Positions 23,008-33,652 of a stretch of 64,000 bases of DNA are shown one piece after another (position 1 is the first letter of the stretch; every line of letters starts with the position of its first letter). This DNA comes from Domibacillus antri (GTDB taxonomy: Bacteria > Bacillota > Bacilli > Bacillales > Domibacillaceae). The notes under the pieces were generated by a model. It saw only the letters and a list, made by a program, of their open reading frames with translations. It made no database searches and had not been told where the DNA came from. Location: the NCBI RefSeq assembly GCF_001936625.1, contig NZ_MSDU01000010.1, positions 1 through 64,000 on the forward strand, written 5' to 3'. A program made the position numbers and the translations under genes.

Positions 23008-24441
23008 TTATTTCTTCAATTGTTCCATCAGCTCATCGTATTTCGGGCTGTTTAGGAAGTTTTCGACCGATATATGGTGTGCGTTCGGCAATTTTGCTTT
23101 CGCACGGTCTGTTAAGTCTTTATGTGTAATGACTACGTCTGCATCATCCGGCAGGTTGCTGATGGATGTATTGGATACATGAACATCAATTTCTGCTTTT
23201 TTGACTTTATTTTTCAAAATGGATGCACCCATTGCACTGGAACCCATTCCTGCATCACAGGCGAAAATGATTTTCTGAACATTCCCAAGTGTACCTGCTT
23301 TTTCAGCAGGCTTCTCATCATTTTTCACGAGAGAAGAAGCGTGGCTTTCTTTCCCTTTAAGTGCGGATGTTTGCGCTGCTGCCTTAGCCAAGTCCTGCTC
23401 ATCTGTTTCTTTTGATGCTTTCAAAATCAAGGCTGAAATCAAGAAGGAAACAACGGCTGCTGCAAGAACACCTGCAAGAACGCCAATGTGGTTTCCTGGC
23501 GGCGACATGATCATCAAGGCGAAAATACTGCCTGGTGACGGTGCCGCTGAAAGGCCTACATTAAACAACAAGAATGTGAATACGCCTGTTGCGCCGCCGG
23601 CAATTGCTGCCACTAAAAGAAGCGGCTTCATCAAAATGTAAGGGAAATAAATTTCGTGAATCCCGCCCAGGAAGTGAATGATCACAGCACCTGGTGCGGA
23701 TTGTTTCGCCATTCCTTTTCCAAAAAACATGTACGCAAGCAGGATACCAAGACCCGGTCCCGGATTCGACTCCAGAAGGAAAAGAATAGATTTCCCGGCA
23801 CTCGCTGCTTCCTCAATTCCAATCGGGCTCAAAATCCCATGGTTAATGGCGTTGTTCAAGAACAACACTTTTGCCGGTTCAATGAAAATACTTGCCAGTG
23901 GAAGCAAGTTTGCATCTACGATCACCTGCACGCCTGCCGCAAGCGTTTTGTTTAACGTTAACACAACCGGACCGATTGCTTTGTACGCAACAAGCGTTAA
24001 AATACCACCGATAATACCGGCAGAGAAGTTGTTGACAAGCATTTCAAAGCCGGATTTAATTTTTCCGTCAACCATCTGGTCAAACTTTTTAATCGCATAA
24101 CCGCCAAGCGGACCCATGATCATAGCGCCGAGGAACATCGGAATATCAGATCCGACGATAACCCCCATTGTAGCCGTCGCTCCGACGACACCGCCTCGAA
24201 TATCATATACAATACGCCCGCCGGTAAAACCGATCAAGATTGGCAATAAGAACGTAATCATTGGACCGACGAGCGCTGCTAAATCTTCGTTCGGAATCCA
24301 ACCTGTTGGAATAAATAATGCGGTAATAAGTCCCCATGCAATGAATGCCCCGATATTCGGCATAATCATACCGCTTAAATGACTGCCGAAACGCTGAATT
24401 TTCACACGCACATCCGATTTTGCCTGCGCTTGATTATTCAT
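23008..24441 (-). CDS. mtlA: Mannitol-specific PTS enzyme IICB
   Basis: The 477-residue membrane permease has an EIIC domain (residues 1-345, start FGSHLSGMIMPNIGAFIAWG, with the substrate loop GGIHEIYFPYILMKPLL near 260) and a linker, followed by an EIIB domain from about 380 (IIFACDAGMGSSAMGASIL, phosphocysteine near 395). It takes up mannitol and phosphorylates it to mannitol 1-phosphate, using phosphate from MtlF. There is no fused EIIA. It has its own promoter region (with a cre-like site) and its own terminator, the usual Geobacillus/Bacillus arrangement. Confidence 0.96.
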   Translation of the reverse strand: MNNQAQAKSDVRVKIQRFGSHLSGMIMPNIGAFIAWGLITALFIPTGWIPNEDLAALVGPMITFLLPILIGFTGGRIVYDIRGGVVGATATMGVIVGSDIPMFLGAMIMGPLGGYAIKKFDQMVDGKIKSGFEMLVNNFSAGIIGGILTLVAYKAIGPVVLTLNKTLAAGVQVIVDANLLPLASIFIEPAKVLFLNNAINHGILSPIGIEEAASAGKSILFLLESNPGPGLGILLAYMFFGKGMAKQSAPGAVIIHFLGGIHEIYFPYILMKPLLLVAAIAGGATGVFTFLLFNVGLSAAPSPGSIFALMIMSPPGNHIGVLAGVLAAAVVSFLISALILKASKETDEQDLAKAAAQTSALKGKESHASSLVKNDEKPAEKAGTLGNVQKIIFACDAGMGSSAMGASILKNKVKKAEIDVHVSNTSISNLPDDADVVITHKDLTDRAKAKLPNAHHISVENFLNSPKYDELMEQLKK

Positions 24442-24508
24442 CTGTAAAACCCCTTTCTCGTTGTTTTTATTTAAAGTATGGCTAGGTTTGTCTGTCTGTA
24501 TGTTTATA

Positions 24509-24522
24509 ATAAAGCGGTTTCA
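24509..24522 (-). promoter_or_regulatory. cre-like site upstream of mtlA
   Basis: On the minus strand TGAAACCGCTTTAT matches the cre consensus TGNAANCGNWNNCA at 12 of 14 positions, failing only in the last two. It lies about 70 bp before the mtlA start, in the expected promoter. CcpA control of mannitol uptake is known in Bacillus. Confidence 0.45.
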
Positions 24523-24580
24523 GACAGTAAACAATGAATAGAAAACATTGTTTTGGCAAGGGCGATGTTGTCATCATTAA

Positions 24581-24612
24581 AAATAGCCTCTTCGAATAGA
24601 AGAGACCGCTTT
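24581..24612 (-). terminator. Terminator of the urt-ure operon
   Basis: On the minus strand AGCGGTCTCTTCTATTCGAAGAGGCTATTTTT forms an imperfect stem (TCTCTTC with GAAGAG plus flanking AGC/GCT) followed by five T. It begins at the ureH stop. Confidence 0.7.
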
Positions 24613-25236
24613 TTATATAAAAAATCCTGACCCGGTTTGGACCATGTAATAAAGACCGTAAAGTACACTGATAAGTGACGTCGCTCTCATTAAAAACACC
24701 GGAATAGCTTTGCGTGACGTCACAAGAAAGGGCAGTCCGAGCATTGTTGTAAACAACAGCATGCCAACAACCGTACCCGCGCCGAAGATTAAAATAAACT
24801 GAAACGCTTCTGAACCGGTATCAGCATTGGTGGCTGATAAAAGTACCATCGCAGCGCTCCCGGCAAGTCCGTGAATGACACCAATCACAAATGATTTTTT
24901 ATGAAAATGCTGATGATTCCCTTTTCCTGCTACTGTCCGGCTTTTGCGCAAACCGTTCAACCCTAAATAAACGAGCATCAGGCCAACAAAAAATTCAAGC
25001 GCCGAAGCTACATTTTCAGGAATATGTTGACCAAGTACAACAGCCGTTACGCCAATAATAAGCAATGTCGCTGTATGGCCAAGCCCCCAAAAAACACCGG
25101 CTAAAGACGACCGGGAAAGTTTTTTTGTCCGGCTGGCAATGGTCGAAACCGCAATAACATGGTCCGGCTCCGTCGCATGCTTGATGCCGAGTGTAAAACC
25201 GAGTAATAAAATAGATAAAAGTCCGCCTTGAATCAT
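24613..25236 (-). CDS. ureH: Urease-associated nickel permease UreH (NiCoT-like)
   Basis: The 207-residue membrane protein has six predicted helices and the metal motif HATEPDH near 20-26, plus GLGHTATLLIIG near 50 and VIHGLAGSAAMVLL near 118, each bearing a His in a helix as in UreH/HupN-type transporters. A short His-rich loop (HQHFHKK) lies between. It should bring in Ni2+ for the urease active site. It is the last gene of the urea operon, 15 bp after ureD, the same place as in other Bacillus urease clusters. Confidence 0.92.
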   Translation of the reverse strand: MIQGGLLSILLLGFTLGIKHATEPDHVIAVSTIASRTKKLSRSSLAGVFWGLGHTATLLIIGVTAVVLGQHIPENVASALEFFVGLMLVYLGLNGLRKSRTVAGKGNHQHFHKKSFVIGVIHGLAGSAAMVLLSATNADTGSEAFQFILIFGAGTVVGMLLFTTMLGLPFLVTSRKAIPVFLMRATSLISVLYGLYYMVQTGSGFFI

Positions 25237-25251
25237 TGTTTTTTCTCCTTA

Positions 25252-26064
25252 TTAATACTTTCTTAACTGCACGTGTTTCTGACCTAGCTTTTCCCGCATC
25301 CAGCCGGTACACGCCAACAAAATTTCTTCTATTACATGTGTCGCATTTGCTAAAATCCGAATCGAGCAGCCGCCGTTTTTTAGTGAGGAGAAGCCCATTC
25401 GCGCCTGATCTTCGTATCGTTCAAGCAGCTGGCCCAGTTCACTTTCCCACTGCGTAAGGGCCGGAGAAACGATAAAAAGGGAACCGACGTGTGTATAACC
25501 TTCCATTTGCATCGGTGAAAACAGGTCATTTTTATCGGGCTTCAAAAAAAGATGATCGTACGCTTGCAGTGCGCCGTCTTCATAGATTTTCAATTTCGAC
25601 CGGACCCATTCATACCGGAACGGCTCGCCGCTTTTGGACCAGCCCGGTGTCATGATGTCGCTGTATAAAAGTGTCGATCCTTTTTCCATATAAATCGTCG
25701 TTTCCTGCATAAAACGTGCTTGCTCGTATGCAATCAGCGGATCCGGCAAATAAGCGAATACGCTGCTCTTTGAAAGGGAGATATCCATCGATTGATAAAC
25801 CGGTTCAGCCGGTGTTTTGTATACTTTCGCCGCTGATTGCGTAGTAAGTGTCATCTTTGCATTTTCTTCAAGCACCACGTCTGTATGATAACGGTCGCCG
25901 CCCACGTAGCCGCCGCCCACATGCAGGCTGTAGATGGTCGGCTCATATTCATCAAAATAAACCGGCCGTGCCACTTTGAACGCGCCGTCAAAATACGTAT
26001 CTGCCACGACTGTTTTTTCACCGCGGCAGACGGCTTTTACGCGCAGCGTGCCGGTCATACTCAT
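25252..26064 (-). CDS. ureD: Urease accessory protein UreD
   Basis: The 270-residue beta-rich scaffold protein binds apo-urease and UreF for nickel insertion. Family segments are visible: [15 protein letters not shown]-like [11 protein letters not shown] near 47-57, [10 protein letters not shown] near 75, and [15 protein letters not shown] near 135. The start overlaps the ureG stop by 4 bp, so they are coupled. In a ureABCEFGD order it is the last of the classical accessory genes. Confidence 0.94.
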   Translation of the reverse strand: MSMTGTLRVKAVCRGEKTVVADTYFDGAFKVARPVYFDEYEPTIYSLHVGGGYVGGDRYHTDVVLEENAKMTLTTQSAAKVYKTPAEPVYQSMDISLSKSSVFAYLPDPLIAYEQARFMQETTIYMEKGSTLLYSDIMTPGWSKSGEPFRYEWVRSKLKIYEDGALQAYDHLFLKPDKNDLFSPMQMEGYTHVGSLFIVSPALTQWESELGQLLERYEDQARMGFSSLKNGGCSIRILANATHVIEEILLACTGWMREKLGQKHVQLRKY

Positions 26065-26675
26065 GCTTCGAGCCCGATGAGCAGCGCATTTTCTTTAAGC
26101 CATTTGACGACATCAGAAAGACCCGTTTCGTCTTTTAAATTCGTAAAGAAAAACGGCTTATCCCCGCGTGACTTTTTCGTATCTTCCGCCATTACTTCAA
26201 GGCTTGCACCGACATACGGGGCGAGATCCGTTTTGTTAATAATGAATAAATCCGATTTAATCATGCCCTGTCCGCCTTTGCGCGGAATTTTCTCTCCCTG
26301 CGCCACATCGATAATGTAAATGGAAAAATCAACAAGCTCCGGACTGAATGTTGCCGCTAAATTATCACCGCCGCTTTCCACAAAAATCAAATCCAAATCC
26401 ATGTGCGCTTCTTTTAATTCATCGATCGCCGCAAAGTTCATCGACGCATCTTCGCGGATCGCCGTATGCGGACAGCCGCCTGTTTCCACCCCGATAATTC
26501 GGTTTTCAGGAAGAACACCATTCTTCATTAAAAACTGTGCATCTTCTTTTGTATAAATATCATTTGTCACAACCGCCATGCTGAATTCATCATTCATGGC
26601 CCTTGTCAGTTTTTCCACAAGCATCGTTTTTCCGGCGCCAACCGGACCGCCGACACCAATTCGTACTGGTTCCAT
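26061..26675 (-). CDS. ureG: Urease accessory GTPase UreG
   Basis: The 204-residue SIMIBI GTPase has the P-loop [15 protein letters not shown] near 8-22, the nickel-binding CPH motif ([13 protein letters not shown] near 65), the switch segment [19 protein letters not shown] near 95-113 and the base-specific NKTD (IINKTDLAP) near 147. It uses GTP hydrolysis to deliver Ni2+ to the UreD-UreF-urease complex. It lies 19 bp after ureF and overlaps ureD. Confidence 0.97.
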   Translation of the reverse strand: MEPVRIGVGGPVGAGKTMLVEKLTRAMNDEFSMAVVTNDIYTKEDAQFLMKNGVLPENRIIGVETGGCPHTAIREDASMNFAAIDELKEAHMDLDLIFVESGGDNLAATFSPELVDFSIYIIDVAQGEKIPRKGGQGMIKSDLFIINKTDLAPYVGASLEVMAEDTKKSRGDKPFFFTNLKDETGLSDVVKWLKENALLIGLEA

Positions 26676-26694
26676 GATCAGTCTCCTCTCCTGT

Positions 26695-27381
26695 TTATGA
26701 CATAAACAGCCTCACCGGCAGCTGCTCATGCCGCATTTGGGCAATTTCAAGCCCTGGCATATTCATGCCGAGCTCTTCTTCTGTCAATTTCTCTATCTGG
26801 ATCGTTATGTCTTGAATAAGCGGCTGCAGCGCCAGTAAAATGCGCTGGCCGTCTGTCTGGCCGAGCGGAATAGCCCGGACGGCGTTTTGAATAAGTGAGT
26901 GGACACTGGAAAAAATATGAGCCGCGACGGCATCCTCTTTATCCGCCCTTACATGGTGGGCGGCCAGTGCAAACACAATCGATGGATGTCCGTTTACTTC
27001 TTTTCGTCTGATTTGCTGATGATAGGAGTCGATCAGCGGGCTTTTGTATAAATCAACACATAACTTCGCCATCCGTTCCCCGATCCGCCGCGCCCCTTCA
27101 CGCGTTTCCTTCGCAAGTGCCAGCGCGTACAATGTATGATCAAGTTCAGTGATTTTTTCCTGCTGGCTTTGTTCGATGTACTCATACGCCAGGCGGCAGG
27201 CAAGGCCGTCTGTGTAGGCGACCTGGGTTTTCATGTAAATACGCATGGCGTTTTCAAATGTGGGCGCATCTTGGATAGTTCCTTCAAAAATGTACGTTTC
27301 CAGTCCGAACGAGTGCGAAAACGCACCCGACGGAAAGTTGGAATCGCACAGCTGCATGAAGGACAGCATCGGATTAATCAT
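26695..27381 (-). CDS. ureF: Urease accessory protein UreF
   Basis: The 228-residue all-alpha protein starts with the conserved [19 protein letters not shown]-like segment ([20 protein letters not shown], residues 8-27), diagnostic for UreF. Near 170-185 is [16 protein letters not shown]. UreF links UreD with UreG and regulates GTPase timing. Its start overlaps the ureE stop by 8 bp. Confidence 0.95.
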   Translation of the reverse strand: MINPMLSFMQLCDSNFPSGAFSHSFGLETYIFEGTIQDAPTFENAMRIYMKTQVAYTDGLACRLAYEYIEQSQQEKITELDHTLYALALAKETREGARRIGERMAKLCVDLYKSPLIDSYHQQIRRKEVNGHPSIVFALAAHHVRADKEDAVAAHIFSSVHSLIQNAVRAIPLGQTDGQRILLALQPLIQDITIQIEKLTEEELGMNMPGLEIAQMRHEQLPVRLFMS

Positions 27382-27820
27382 GACTGTGGCCGATATGACG
27401 AAACGCTTTTTTCACCTGGCGTTCTTCCCGGCGAAACGGGATCTCAAGCTGCTGTAGCAATTCTTCCACTAAATAATCATATTGCACAATCATTTCGTTT
27501 CCTTCAAACTGCGCCGGCAAATGACGGTTGCCGAGCTGATGTGCGATTTCGCCCATTTGCCCGATCGATTTCGGCATAATCGTCAGCACGTCATCGGCCA
27601 GTACACTAATCACGATCATATTTTTTTCATCACAGTATAAAATGTCACCGTTCTGTAAATCCTTTGGCTCGTGAAGACGAATGCCAATTTCACGCCCGTG
27701 ATCCGTTTTTACACGCTGGATTCGTTTTACCAGATCATCACTTGCCAAAAAGATACGCTCCGTATGCAGTGCCCGTCTTTCATCTGTTTCGACGTTGCCA
27801 ACAACCGCTTCAATAATCAT
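27374..27820 (-). CDS. ureE: Urease metallochaperone UreE
   Basis: The 148-residue protein has an N-terminal peptide-binding domain ([20 protein letters not shown], then GREIGIRL near 45) and a C-terminal ferredoxin-like metal domain ([14 protein letters not shown] near 93-106, with the conserved GNRH histidine). The His-rich tail of some UreE proteins is reduced to HIGHSHD. It passes nickel to UreG. It lies 11 bp after ureC. Confidence 0.95.
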   Translation of the reverse strand: MIIEAVVGNVETDERRALHTERIFLASDDLVKRIQRVKTDHGREIGIRLHEPKDLQNGDILYCDEKNMIVISVLADDVLTIMPKSIGQMGEIAHQLGNRHLPAQFEGNEMIVQYDYLVEELLQQLEIPFRREERQVKKAFRHIGHSHD

Positions 27821-27831
27821 GTTCCATCACT

Positions 27832-29541
27832 TCAAAATAAGAAATAGCGCTGCGCCATCGGAACGATCTCCGCCGGCTCGCACGTGACAAGCTCTCCATC
27901 TACCTTTACTTCGTATGTCTGCGGATCAACCTCAATATCCGGCGTTTCTCCATTGTATTTCATATCGCTTTTTTGAAGCGTCCGGATGTTTTGTACTGGA
28001 CGGATCATTTTTTCCAGTCCCAATTTTTCCGGCACGCCCCGATCAATGGCCGCCTTTGATAAAAATGTCATCGATGTTTGATACAGCGCTTTGCCAAAGC
28101 TTGCAAACATCGGGCGATACAGGGCCGGCTGTGGCGTTGGGATCGATGCATTCGGATCGCCCATGACGCTATGCGCAATGAGCCCGCCTTTTAAAACAAG
28201 TTCCGGCTTGACCCCGAAAAAAGCCGGTTCCCAGACAGCAAGATCCGCAAGCTTTCCTGTTTCCACGGAACCGACATAGTCGGAAATACCGTGCGTGAGC
28301 GCCGGGTTGATCGTATATTTGGCAATGTAGCGCTTTGCCCGGAAATTGTCTCCTTCACCCATTTCTTCTTCCATTTTTCCACGCTGCTTTTTCATTTTGT
28401 CCGCCGTCTGCCATGTGCGCAAAATGACTTCGCCGATCCGTCCCATCGCTTGTGAATCGGAGCTGATCATACTGAACACACCGAGATCATGCAAAATATC
28501 TTCCGCCGCGATTGTTTCTTTCCGGATACGTGAGTCCGCAAACGCAATGTCTTCCGGTACGGACGGATCAAGGTGATGACACACCATGAGCATATCCAAA
28601 TGTTCATCGAGCGTGTTTATAGTATACGGACGGGTCGGGTTCGTCGAAGAAGGAAGCACATTCGGGAAGCCCGCCGCTTTAATAATGTCCGGCGCATGCC
28701 CGCCCCCTGCCCCTTCTGTGTGGTATGTATGAATAACCCGTCCATCAATTGCCACGATCGTATCCTCTACAAAACCTCCTTCATTTAACGTGTCGGAATG
28801 AATCGCAATCTGGACATCGTATTTGTCGGCTGTTTTCAGGCTCGCATCAATGGCTGCTGCGGTCGTTCCCCAGTCTTCATGAAGCTTTAGCCCGATTGCA
28901 CCTGCTTCAATCTGCTCTACAAGCGGCTCGAGGCCAGACGCATTGCCTTTTCCTAAAAAACCGATATTCATCGGGAAGGCTTCAGCCGCTTCAAGCATAC
29001 GAAAAATATTCCATTCACCCGGCGTACACGTCGTCGCATTCGTTCCTGTTGCCGGCCCTGTTCCGCCGCCAATCATCGTCGTCACGCCTGAAGCAAGAGC
29101 GGTTTCAATTTGCTGCGGGCAAATAAAATGAATGTGTGAATCAATGCCGCCGGCGGTCACAATTTTTCCTTCTGCCGCGATGACTTCTGTTGATGCACCG
29201 ATGACAATGTCGACACCGTCCATCAAAAGCGGATTGCCCGCCTTGCCAATCGCCCAAATCTCACCGTCTTTCACGCCGATATCTGCTTTGTAAATCCCCG
29301 TATAATCAAGTACAATCGCATTGGTTAACACCAGATCGACCGCTTCATCCCGCTTCGCATGCGGGTGCTGCCCCATTCCGTCGCGGATCACTTTTCCACC
29401 GCCAAACTTCACTTCATCGCCATAAACCGTATAATCTTTTTCAATTTCAATAAACAACTCTGTGTCTGCCAGACGGATGCAGTCGCCGGTCGTCGGGCCA
29501 AACATATCCGCATACTGACGGCGTGACATATGGAAGCTCAT
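27832..29541 (-). CDS. ureC: Urease subunit alpha
   Basis: The 569-residue catalytic subunit is the usual family length. The di-nickel ligands are all visible: HIH in [14 protein letters not shown] near 134-136, the carbamylated Lys in [10 protein letters not shown] near 217, His in [11 protein letters not shown] near 246 and [13 protein letters not shown] near 272, and Asp in [12 protein letters not shown] near 360. The mobile flap has [13 protein letters not shown] near 315-325. It hydrolyses urea to ammonia and carbamate in the cytoplasm. The start overlaps ureB by 4 bp. Confidence 0.98.
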   Translation of the reverse strand: MSFHMSRRQYADMFGPTTGDCIRLADTELFIEIEKDYTVYGDEVKFGGGKVIRDGMGQHPHAKRDEAVDLVLTNAIVLDYTGIYKADIGVKDGEIWAIGKAGNPLLMDGVDIVIGASTEVIAAEGKIVTAGGIDSHIHFICPQQIETALASGVTTMIGGGTGPATGTNATTCTPGEWNIFRMLEAAEAFPMNIGFLGKGNASGLEPLVEQIEAGAIGLKLHEDWGTTAAAIDASLKTADKYDVQIAIHSDTLNEGGFVEDTIVAIDGRVIHTYHTEGAGGGHAPDIIKAAGFPNVLPSSTNPTRPYTINTLDEHLDMLMVCHHLDPSVPEDIAFADSRIRKETIAAEDILHDLGVFSMISSDSQAMGRIGEVILRTWQTADKMKKQRGKMEEEMGEGDNFRAKRYIAKYTINPALTHGISDYVGSVETGKLADLAVWEPAFFGVKPELVLKGGLIAHSVMGDPNASIPTPQPALYRPMFASFGKALYQTSMTFLSKAAIDRGVPEKLGLEKMIRPVQNIRTLQKSDMKYNGETPDIEVDPQTYEVKVDGELVTCEPAEIVPMAQRYFLF

Positions 29542-29861
29542 GACTCTTCCCCCTTATCAAGCGCGCCATTTACGCCATTGTTTAACCCATATACGTGACG
29601 CGTTCCTGAAAACGGCACGAGTGCAACCGGTTTTCCATCACCCGGTTCAAAACGGACCGCTGTTCCTGCCGGAATGTTCAGCCGCATCCCGAACGCTTTC
29701 TCCCGCTCAAAATCCAGTGCTTCATTTACTTCAAAAAAATGAAAATGAGAGCCGACTTGAACCGGCCGATCGCCCCGGTTTGTCACAAAAACCGCAGCTT
29801 CCTGTTTTCCTTCATTGCACATAATATCTTCTTTGCGAAGCTTATATTCACCAGGTATCAT
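29538..29861 (-). CDS. ureB: Urease subunit beta
   Basis: The 107-residue structural subunit has the family pattern MIPGEYKL at the N-terminus, then [19 protein letters not shown] near 28-46 and the [14 protein letters not shown] segment near 62-76. It assembles with UreA and UreC as a trimer of (alpha-beta-gamma). It lies 11 bp after ureA and overlaps ureC by 4 bp. Confidence 0.97.
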   Translation of the reverse strand: MIPGEYKLRKEDIMCNEGKQEAAVFVTNRGDRPVQVGSHFHFFEVNEALDFEREKAFGMRLNIPAGTAVRFEPGDGKPVALVPFSGTRHVYGLNNGVNGALDKGEES

Positions 29862-29872
29862 AAGCGCCTCCC

Positions 29873-30175
29873 CTATCGAATTGGATCATGAACCGTGACG
29901 AGCTTTGTGCCATCCGGAAATGTCGCTTCCACTTGAATGTCTTCAATCATTTCCGGAATGCCTTCCATTACATCATCCCTCGTTAAAACGGTCGCCCCGA
30001 ACTGCATAAGCGCCGGAACAGACTTTCCGTCCCGCGCGCCTTCCATTACTTCGTACGTAATTAGCGTAATGGCTTCCGGATAGTTCAGCTTCAACCCTCT
30101 GTCTTTTCGCCGGCGCGCCAAATCGGCCGCCACCACAATCATCAATTTTTCCTGTTCACGTGCTGTCAGTTTCAA
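29873..30175 (-). CDS. ureA: Urease subunit gamma
   Basis: The 100-residue subunit starts [20 protein letters not shown] and continues with [20 protein letters not shown] and the [19 protein letters not shown]-like segment typical of UreA. It is the first urease gene, 17 bp after urtE, so the transporter and the enzyme share a transcript. The ribosome site is AAGAAAGAAGGGG. Confidence 0.97.
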   Translation of the reverse strand: MKLTAREQEKLMIVVAADLARRRKDRGLKLNYPEAITLITYEVMEGARDGKSVPALMQFGATVLTRDDVMEGIPEMIEDIQVEATFPDGTKLVTVHDPIR

Positions 30176-30192
30176 CCGGAACCCCTTCTTTC

Positions 30193-30891
30193 TTATACAA
30201 CTAAATGCCGTTTGACCATATCCATGTGTGCCACATTTGTCACACCTTCACTGACAATCGTGCCATGGTCTAGAATGTAATAATAATCTGCACACGCAAA
30301 GGCAAGATCAAGGCTGTGTTCTACTAGAATAATGCCCATTTCCTGTGACGCGGCAATTTCAATAATGACATCCTGAATAAGCTGGACGATCGATGGCTGA
30401 ATACCTTCCATCGGCTCATCCAAAAGAAGCATTTTTGGCTTTCCGACGATGGCTCTTGCAATCGCTAATTGCTGCTGCTGTCCGCCACTCAAATCTCCGC
30501 CTTTACGGTGCATCATTTCAAGTAACACAGGAAACCATTCAAAAACCTGCTTCGGAATGCCGGTTCGTTCCTTTTTTGGGAGGGCTTCAAGACCCAGCAA
30601 TAAATTTTCTTCTACTGTTAAAGAAGGAAAGATCTCACGCCCTTGCGGAACATACGCAATGCCGCTTCTCGCTCGCAGTTCCGGCGCTTTTTTTTCCATT
30701 TTATCGCCCATCCATTCAACCGATCCTGCCGATGGCTTTACAAGTCCGGCAATCGTTTTAATGAGTGTAGATTTGCCGACACCATTCCGGCCGAGAACCG
30801 CTGTTACTTTGCCAACTTCCGCTTGAATGGATACATCGTTCAGCACCACGCTTTCATCATATCCGGCCCGGATGGACTCAACCGTTAACAT
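30193..30891 (-). CDS. urtE: Urea ABC transporter ATP-binding subunit UrtE
   Basis: The 232-residue LivF-type ATPase has Walker [10 protein letters not shown] near 34-42, signature [14 protein letters not shown] near 134 and Walker [15 protein letters not shown] near 158. With UrtD it powers the high-affinity urea importer. The start overlaps the urtD stop by 7 bp. Confidence 0.93.
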   Translation of the reverse strand: MLTVESIRAGYDESVVLNDVSIQAEVGKVTAVLGRNGVGKSTLIKTIAGLVKPSAGSVEWMGDKMEKKAPELRARSGIAYVPQGREIFPSLTVEENLLLGLEALPKKERTGIPKQVFEWFPVLLEMMHRKGGDLSGGQQQQLAIARAIVGKPKMLLLDEPMEGIQPSIVQLIQDVIIEIAASQEMGIILVEHSLDLAFACADYYYILDHGTIVSEGVTNVAHMDMVKRHLVV

Positions 30892-31637
30892 GCGCTTTCT
30901 CTCCTTCCAAGGTAGACTTCTGCCACTTGCTCATTTTGCTGAATTTCAGACATCGTTCCTTCACAAAGTACTTTGCCTTCATGCATGACGGTCACCTGCT
31001 TTGAAAAATTCCGGACAAACTCCATATCGTGTTCCACAATGAGCACCGAACACGTTTCTGAAATTTCATGAATAAGCTCGCCCGTTTTATGGCGCTCTGT
31101 TTCACTCATGCCGGCAATGGGTTCATCCAGCAGTAAAATTTCCGGATTCTGCATAAGCTGCATGCCAATTTCGAGCCATTGCTTTTGTCCATGCGCCAGC
31201 ATCCCAGCAAGGTTATGCCGTTGTTCCATCAACCCGATTCGAAGCAGCATCGCTTCCATTTTTCCTTTATCTTCGCCTGTCATTTTTGCCCGCATAACAG
31301 ACCAGAGTCCGCGTTTTTGTTTTAATGACAACTCAAGATTTTCCCATACTGTCAAATTCGCAAAAATAGAGGGCGCCTGGAATTTCCGCGTAATGCCAAG
31401 ATGTACAATTTCATGTTCTTGCAGCTTTCGAATGTTTTCGGTCTGACGGTACAGCACTTCACCGTCACTTGCTTTTGTTTTTCCGCAAACAACATCCAGC
31501 AGCGTCGTTTTCCCGGCGCCATTCGGTCCGATTAAAAAACGAACTTCCTGCGGCAGCACATCAAGATTCACTCCTTGAAGCGCTTGAAACCCATTAAATG
31601 ATACCCGTACATCACGACACGACAGAATCGGCTGCAT
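30885..31637 (-). CDS. urtD: Urea ABC transporter ATP-binding subunit UrtD
   Basis: The LivG-type ATPase, about 250 residues from the chosen ATG at 31637 (GGAGGAACCGCC upstream), has Walker A GPNGAGKTT near 40, LAHGQKQWLEIGMQLM as the signature region (AHGQ instead of SGGQ, usual for UrtD) and Walker B LLLDEPIAGMSETE. An open frame extends further upstream but runs over urtC and lacks a ribosome site. The start overlaps urtC by about 26 bp. Confidence 0.92.
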   Translation of the reverse strand: MQPILSCRDVRVSFNGFQALQGVNLDVLPQEVRFLIGPNGAGKTTLLDVVCGKTKASDGEVLYRQTENIRKLQEHEIVHLGITRKFQAPSIFANLTVWENLELSLKQKRGLWSVMRAKMTGEDKGKMEAMLLRIGLMEQRHNLAGMLAHGQKQWLEIGMQLMQNPEILLLDEPIAGMSETERHKTGELIHEISETCSVLIVEHDMEFVRNFSKQVTVMHEGKVLCEGTMSEIQQNEQVAEVYLGRRESAC

Positions 31638-32676
31638 CGGCGGTTCCTCCTTTTCGTTTTGCTTTTTCACGTTTTTCATTCCAAGATTCAAAGGCGCCAA
31701 CAATGCCATTCGGCAGGAACATAACAACAATAATGAAAAGAAGTCCTAAAAAGATGGACCATATATCCGGATACGCTTCACTGAAAAAGCTTTTTGCGCT
31801 GTTGACAATGACCGCGCCTAAAATCGCGCCGATCAACGAATGACGTCCGCCGACCGCTGCCCACAGCACCATTTCAATAGAAGGAATAATTCCCATCATC
31901 GCCGGTGAAATAAGACCAACCTGCAAAACAAACAATGTACCCGCAAGCCCTGCCAGAGCGGCTGAGAGGCTGTAAACAAACACTTTGTAAGAAGTCGGGT
32001 TAAATCCTAAAAAACGAACACGGTTTTCACCGTCCCGGACCGCTGATAACACGCGGCCAACGCGGCTGTTAGTCAAAGCTGCGGCAAGGGCAAATGAAGC
32101 GCCGAGAATAATGACCGTCATCATATAAAGAGCAATTTGCACAAGTGGTGATGCTAATGAAAATCCGAGAAATGTAGTGAAATTCGTTAGTCCATTAGTG
32201 CCGCCGGTCCAGTCCTGCTTGGCGACAAACAGCGTCACGAATACGACAACAACTGCCTGGCTGATTAAGGAAAAATAAACGCCTTTAATTCGGTTTTTAA
32301 ACGTCAGGAAACCCAGAATAGCCGCGATTAACGCCGGTATTAACAGGGATGCCCCGATCGCAAAAATGGGATTTGAAAACGGCACCCAAAACGCCGGAAG
32401 AGCTGATACTCCACTCCATTCCATAAAATCCGGGAGCTGCCCATTCGCCGCTTCAAGCTTTAAGTACATAGCCGTACAATAAGCACCGAGACCGAAATAA
32501 ACCCCATGGCCAAGACTTAAAATGCCCGTATACCCCCAGATAAGGCAGATGCCGAGAGCAACAATCGCAAAGCACAAAAATTTACCCATAAGCGCCAGCC
32601 GGAATTCGGTTAAGTAAAGAGGGCCTAAAAACAACGCGATAAAAAAGAGCCAGTAACCAAGTTTTTTCTTATCCAT
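31612..32676 (-). CDS. urtC: Urea ABC transporter permease UrtC
   Basis: The LivM-type membrane protein of about 354 residues has roughly ten predicted helices. GLGAYCTAMYLKLE near 60 and VRDGENRVRFLGFNPTSYKV near 220 (the EAA-like contact loop) are family hallmarks. The chosen ATG has GGGGGGACGAAAA upstream; the longer frame overlapping urtB is not credible. It pairs with UrtB to form the urea channel. Confidence 0.92.
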   Translation of the reverse strand: MDKKKLGYWLFFIALFLGPLYLTEFRLALMGKFLCFAIVALGICLIWGYTGILSLGHGVYFGLGAYCTAMYLKLEAANGQLPDFMEWSGVSALPAFWVPFSNPIFAIGASLLIPALIAAILGFLTFKNRIKGVYFSLISQAVVVVFVTLFVAKQDWTGGTNGLTNFTTFLGFSLASPLVQIALYMMTVIILGASFALAAALTNSRVGRVLSAVRDGENRVRFLGFNPTSYKVFVYSLSAALAGLAGTLFVLQVGLISPAMMGIIPSIEMVLWAAVGGRHSLIGAILGAVIVNSAKSFFSEAYPDIWSIFLGLLFIIVVMFLPNGIVGAFESWNEKREKAKRKGGTADAADSVVS

Positions 32677-32689
32677 TTTTTCGTCCCCC

Positions 32690-33592
32690 CTATTCCAATG
32701 ACCGCGTGCGTGCTGAGAGCAGCCCGGCCGGTTTAAATTGTAAAAAGGCAATAATAGCAACAAACACGATGACTTTGGCCATGGAAGCCCCGCTCCAAAA
32801 TTCCGCAACAGTTCCAAGCATGCCGACACTGAGCGCACCGAAAACGGTACCGATTAAGCTGCCAATGCCGCCTAAAATAACAATCATAAACGCGTCAACA
32901 ATGTAATATGTACCGATTGTTGATCCGATTGGACCAAGCACAGTTAAAGCACAGCCCGCAATTCCGGCAAGGCCTGAACCGATTGCAAATGCGGTTGCAT
33001 CGACTTTTTTCGTTGAAACACCAAGGCTTGACGCCATGCTGCGGTTCATCGTGACAGCGCGCATTTTGCGGCCGGCTGCTGTTTTATCAAGGTATAAATA
33101 GAGCGTAACCATGCAAATCGTTACAAGCGCAATAATGAATAACCGTTTGTATGGAAGCACTGCACCAGCGATTGTTAAGCCGCTATCAAGCCAGGCCGGT
33201 GCTGTCACCGCCACGTTTGGTGCTCCAAAAATGGATCGTGCCACCTGCTGCAAAATTAAGCTGACACCCCACGTTGCAAGCAAGCTATCGAGTGGTCTGT
33301 GATACAAAAAGCGAATAAGCGTTTTTTCAAGAACAAATCCGAGCAAGGCACCAATTAAAAATGAGAGTGGAATTGCTACAATATAATAGTAATTAAACAG
33401 TGCTGCCGGAACATAATGTGAAAACGCCTGCTGCACAACATACGTTGTATACGCGCCAGCCATAATAAATTCACCATGTGCCATATTAATCACATTCATC
33501 AAACCAAATGTAATCGCTAACCCGAGTGCAATGAGAAGCAAAATGGAACCGAGGCTGATGCCGTTAAATAGCTGTGTGATGACGACTGCCAT
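32690..33592 (-). CDS. urtB: Urea ABC transporter permease UrtB
   Basis: The 300-residue LivH-type permease has eight or so predicted helices, NVINMAHGEFIMAGAYTTYV near 33-52 and RAVTMNRSMASSLGVSTKKV near 175-195 (cytoplasmic contact loop). AAGGAGGGAACGGC precedes ATG. It lies after urtA with a strong hairpin in between and 14 bp before urtC. Confidence 0.94.
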   Translation of the reverse strand: MAVVITQLFNGISLGSILLLIALGLAITFGLMNVINMAHGEFIMAGAYTTYVVQQAFSHYVPAALFNYYYIVAIPLSFLIGALLGFVLEKTLIRFLYHRPLDSLLATWGVSLILQQVARSIFGAPNVAVTAPAWLDSGLTIAGAVLPYKRLFIIALVTICMVTLYLYLDKTAAGRKMRAVTMNRSMASSLGVSTKKVDATAFAIGSGLAGIAGCALTVLGPIGSTIGTYYIVDAFMIVILGGIGSLIGTVFGALSVGMLGTVAEFWSGASMAKVIVFVAIIAFLQFKPAGLLSARTRSLE

Positions 33593-33614
33593 GCCGTTCC
33601 CTCCTTTTTAAAAT

Positions 33615-33647
33615 ACAAATAAGGGAGAAGTCACTCCCCTTATTTGT
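33615..33647 (-). terminator. Intercistronic hairpin between urtA and urtB
   Basis: ACAAATAAGGGAG pairs with CTCCCCTTATTTGT, about 13 bp with one bulge. It is followed on the minus strand by ATTTTAAA. Located between the binding-protein gene and the permeases, it probably attenuates or stabilises mRNA so that UrtA is made in excess. Confidence 0.7.
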
Positions 33648-33652
33648 TTCAA

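Noticed and set aside
31638-31730. Long N-terminal extension of UrtD, and a similar one of UrtC at 32677-32838
   Set aside because: The extensions overlap the upstream gene, do not match the families, and good ribosome sites precede the internal starts.
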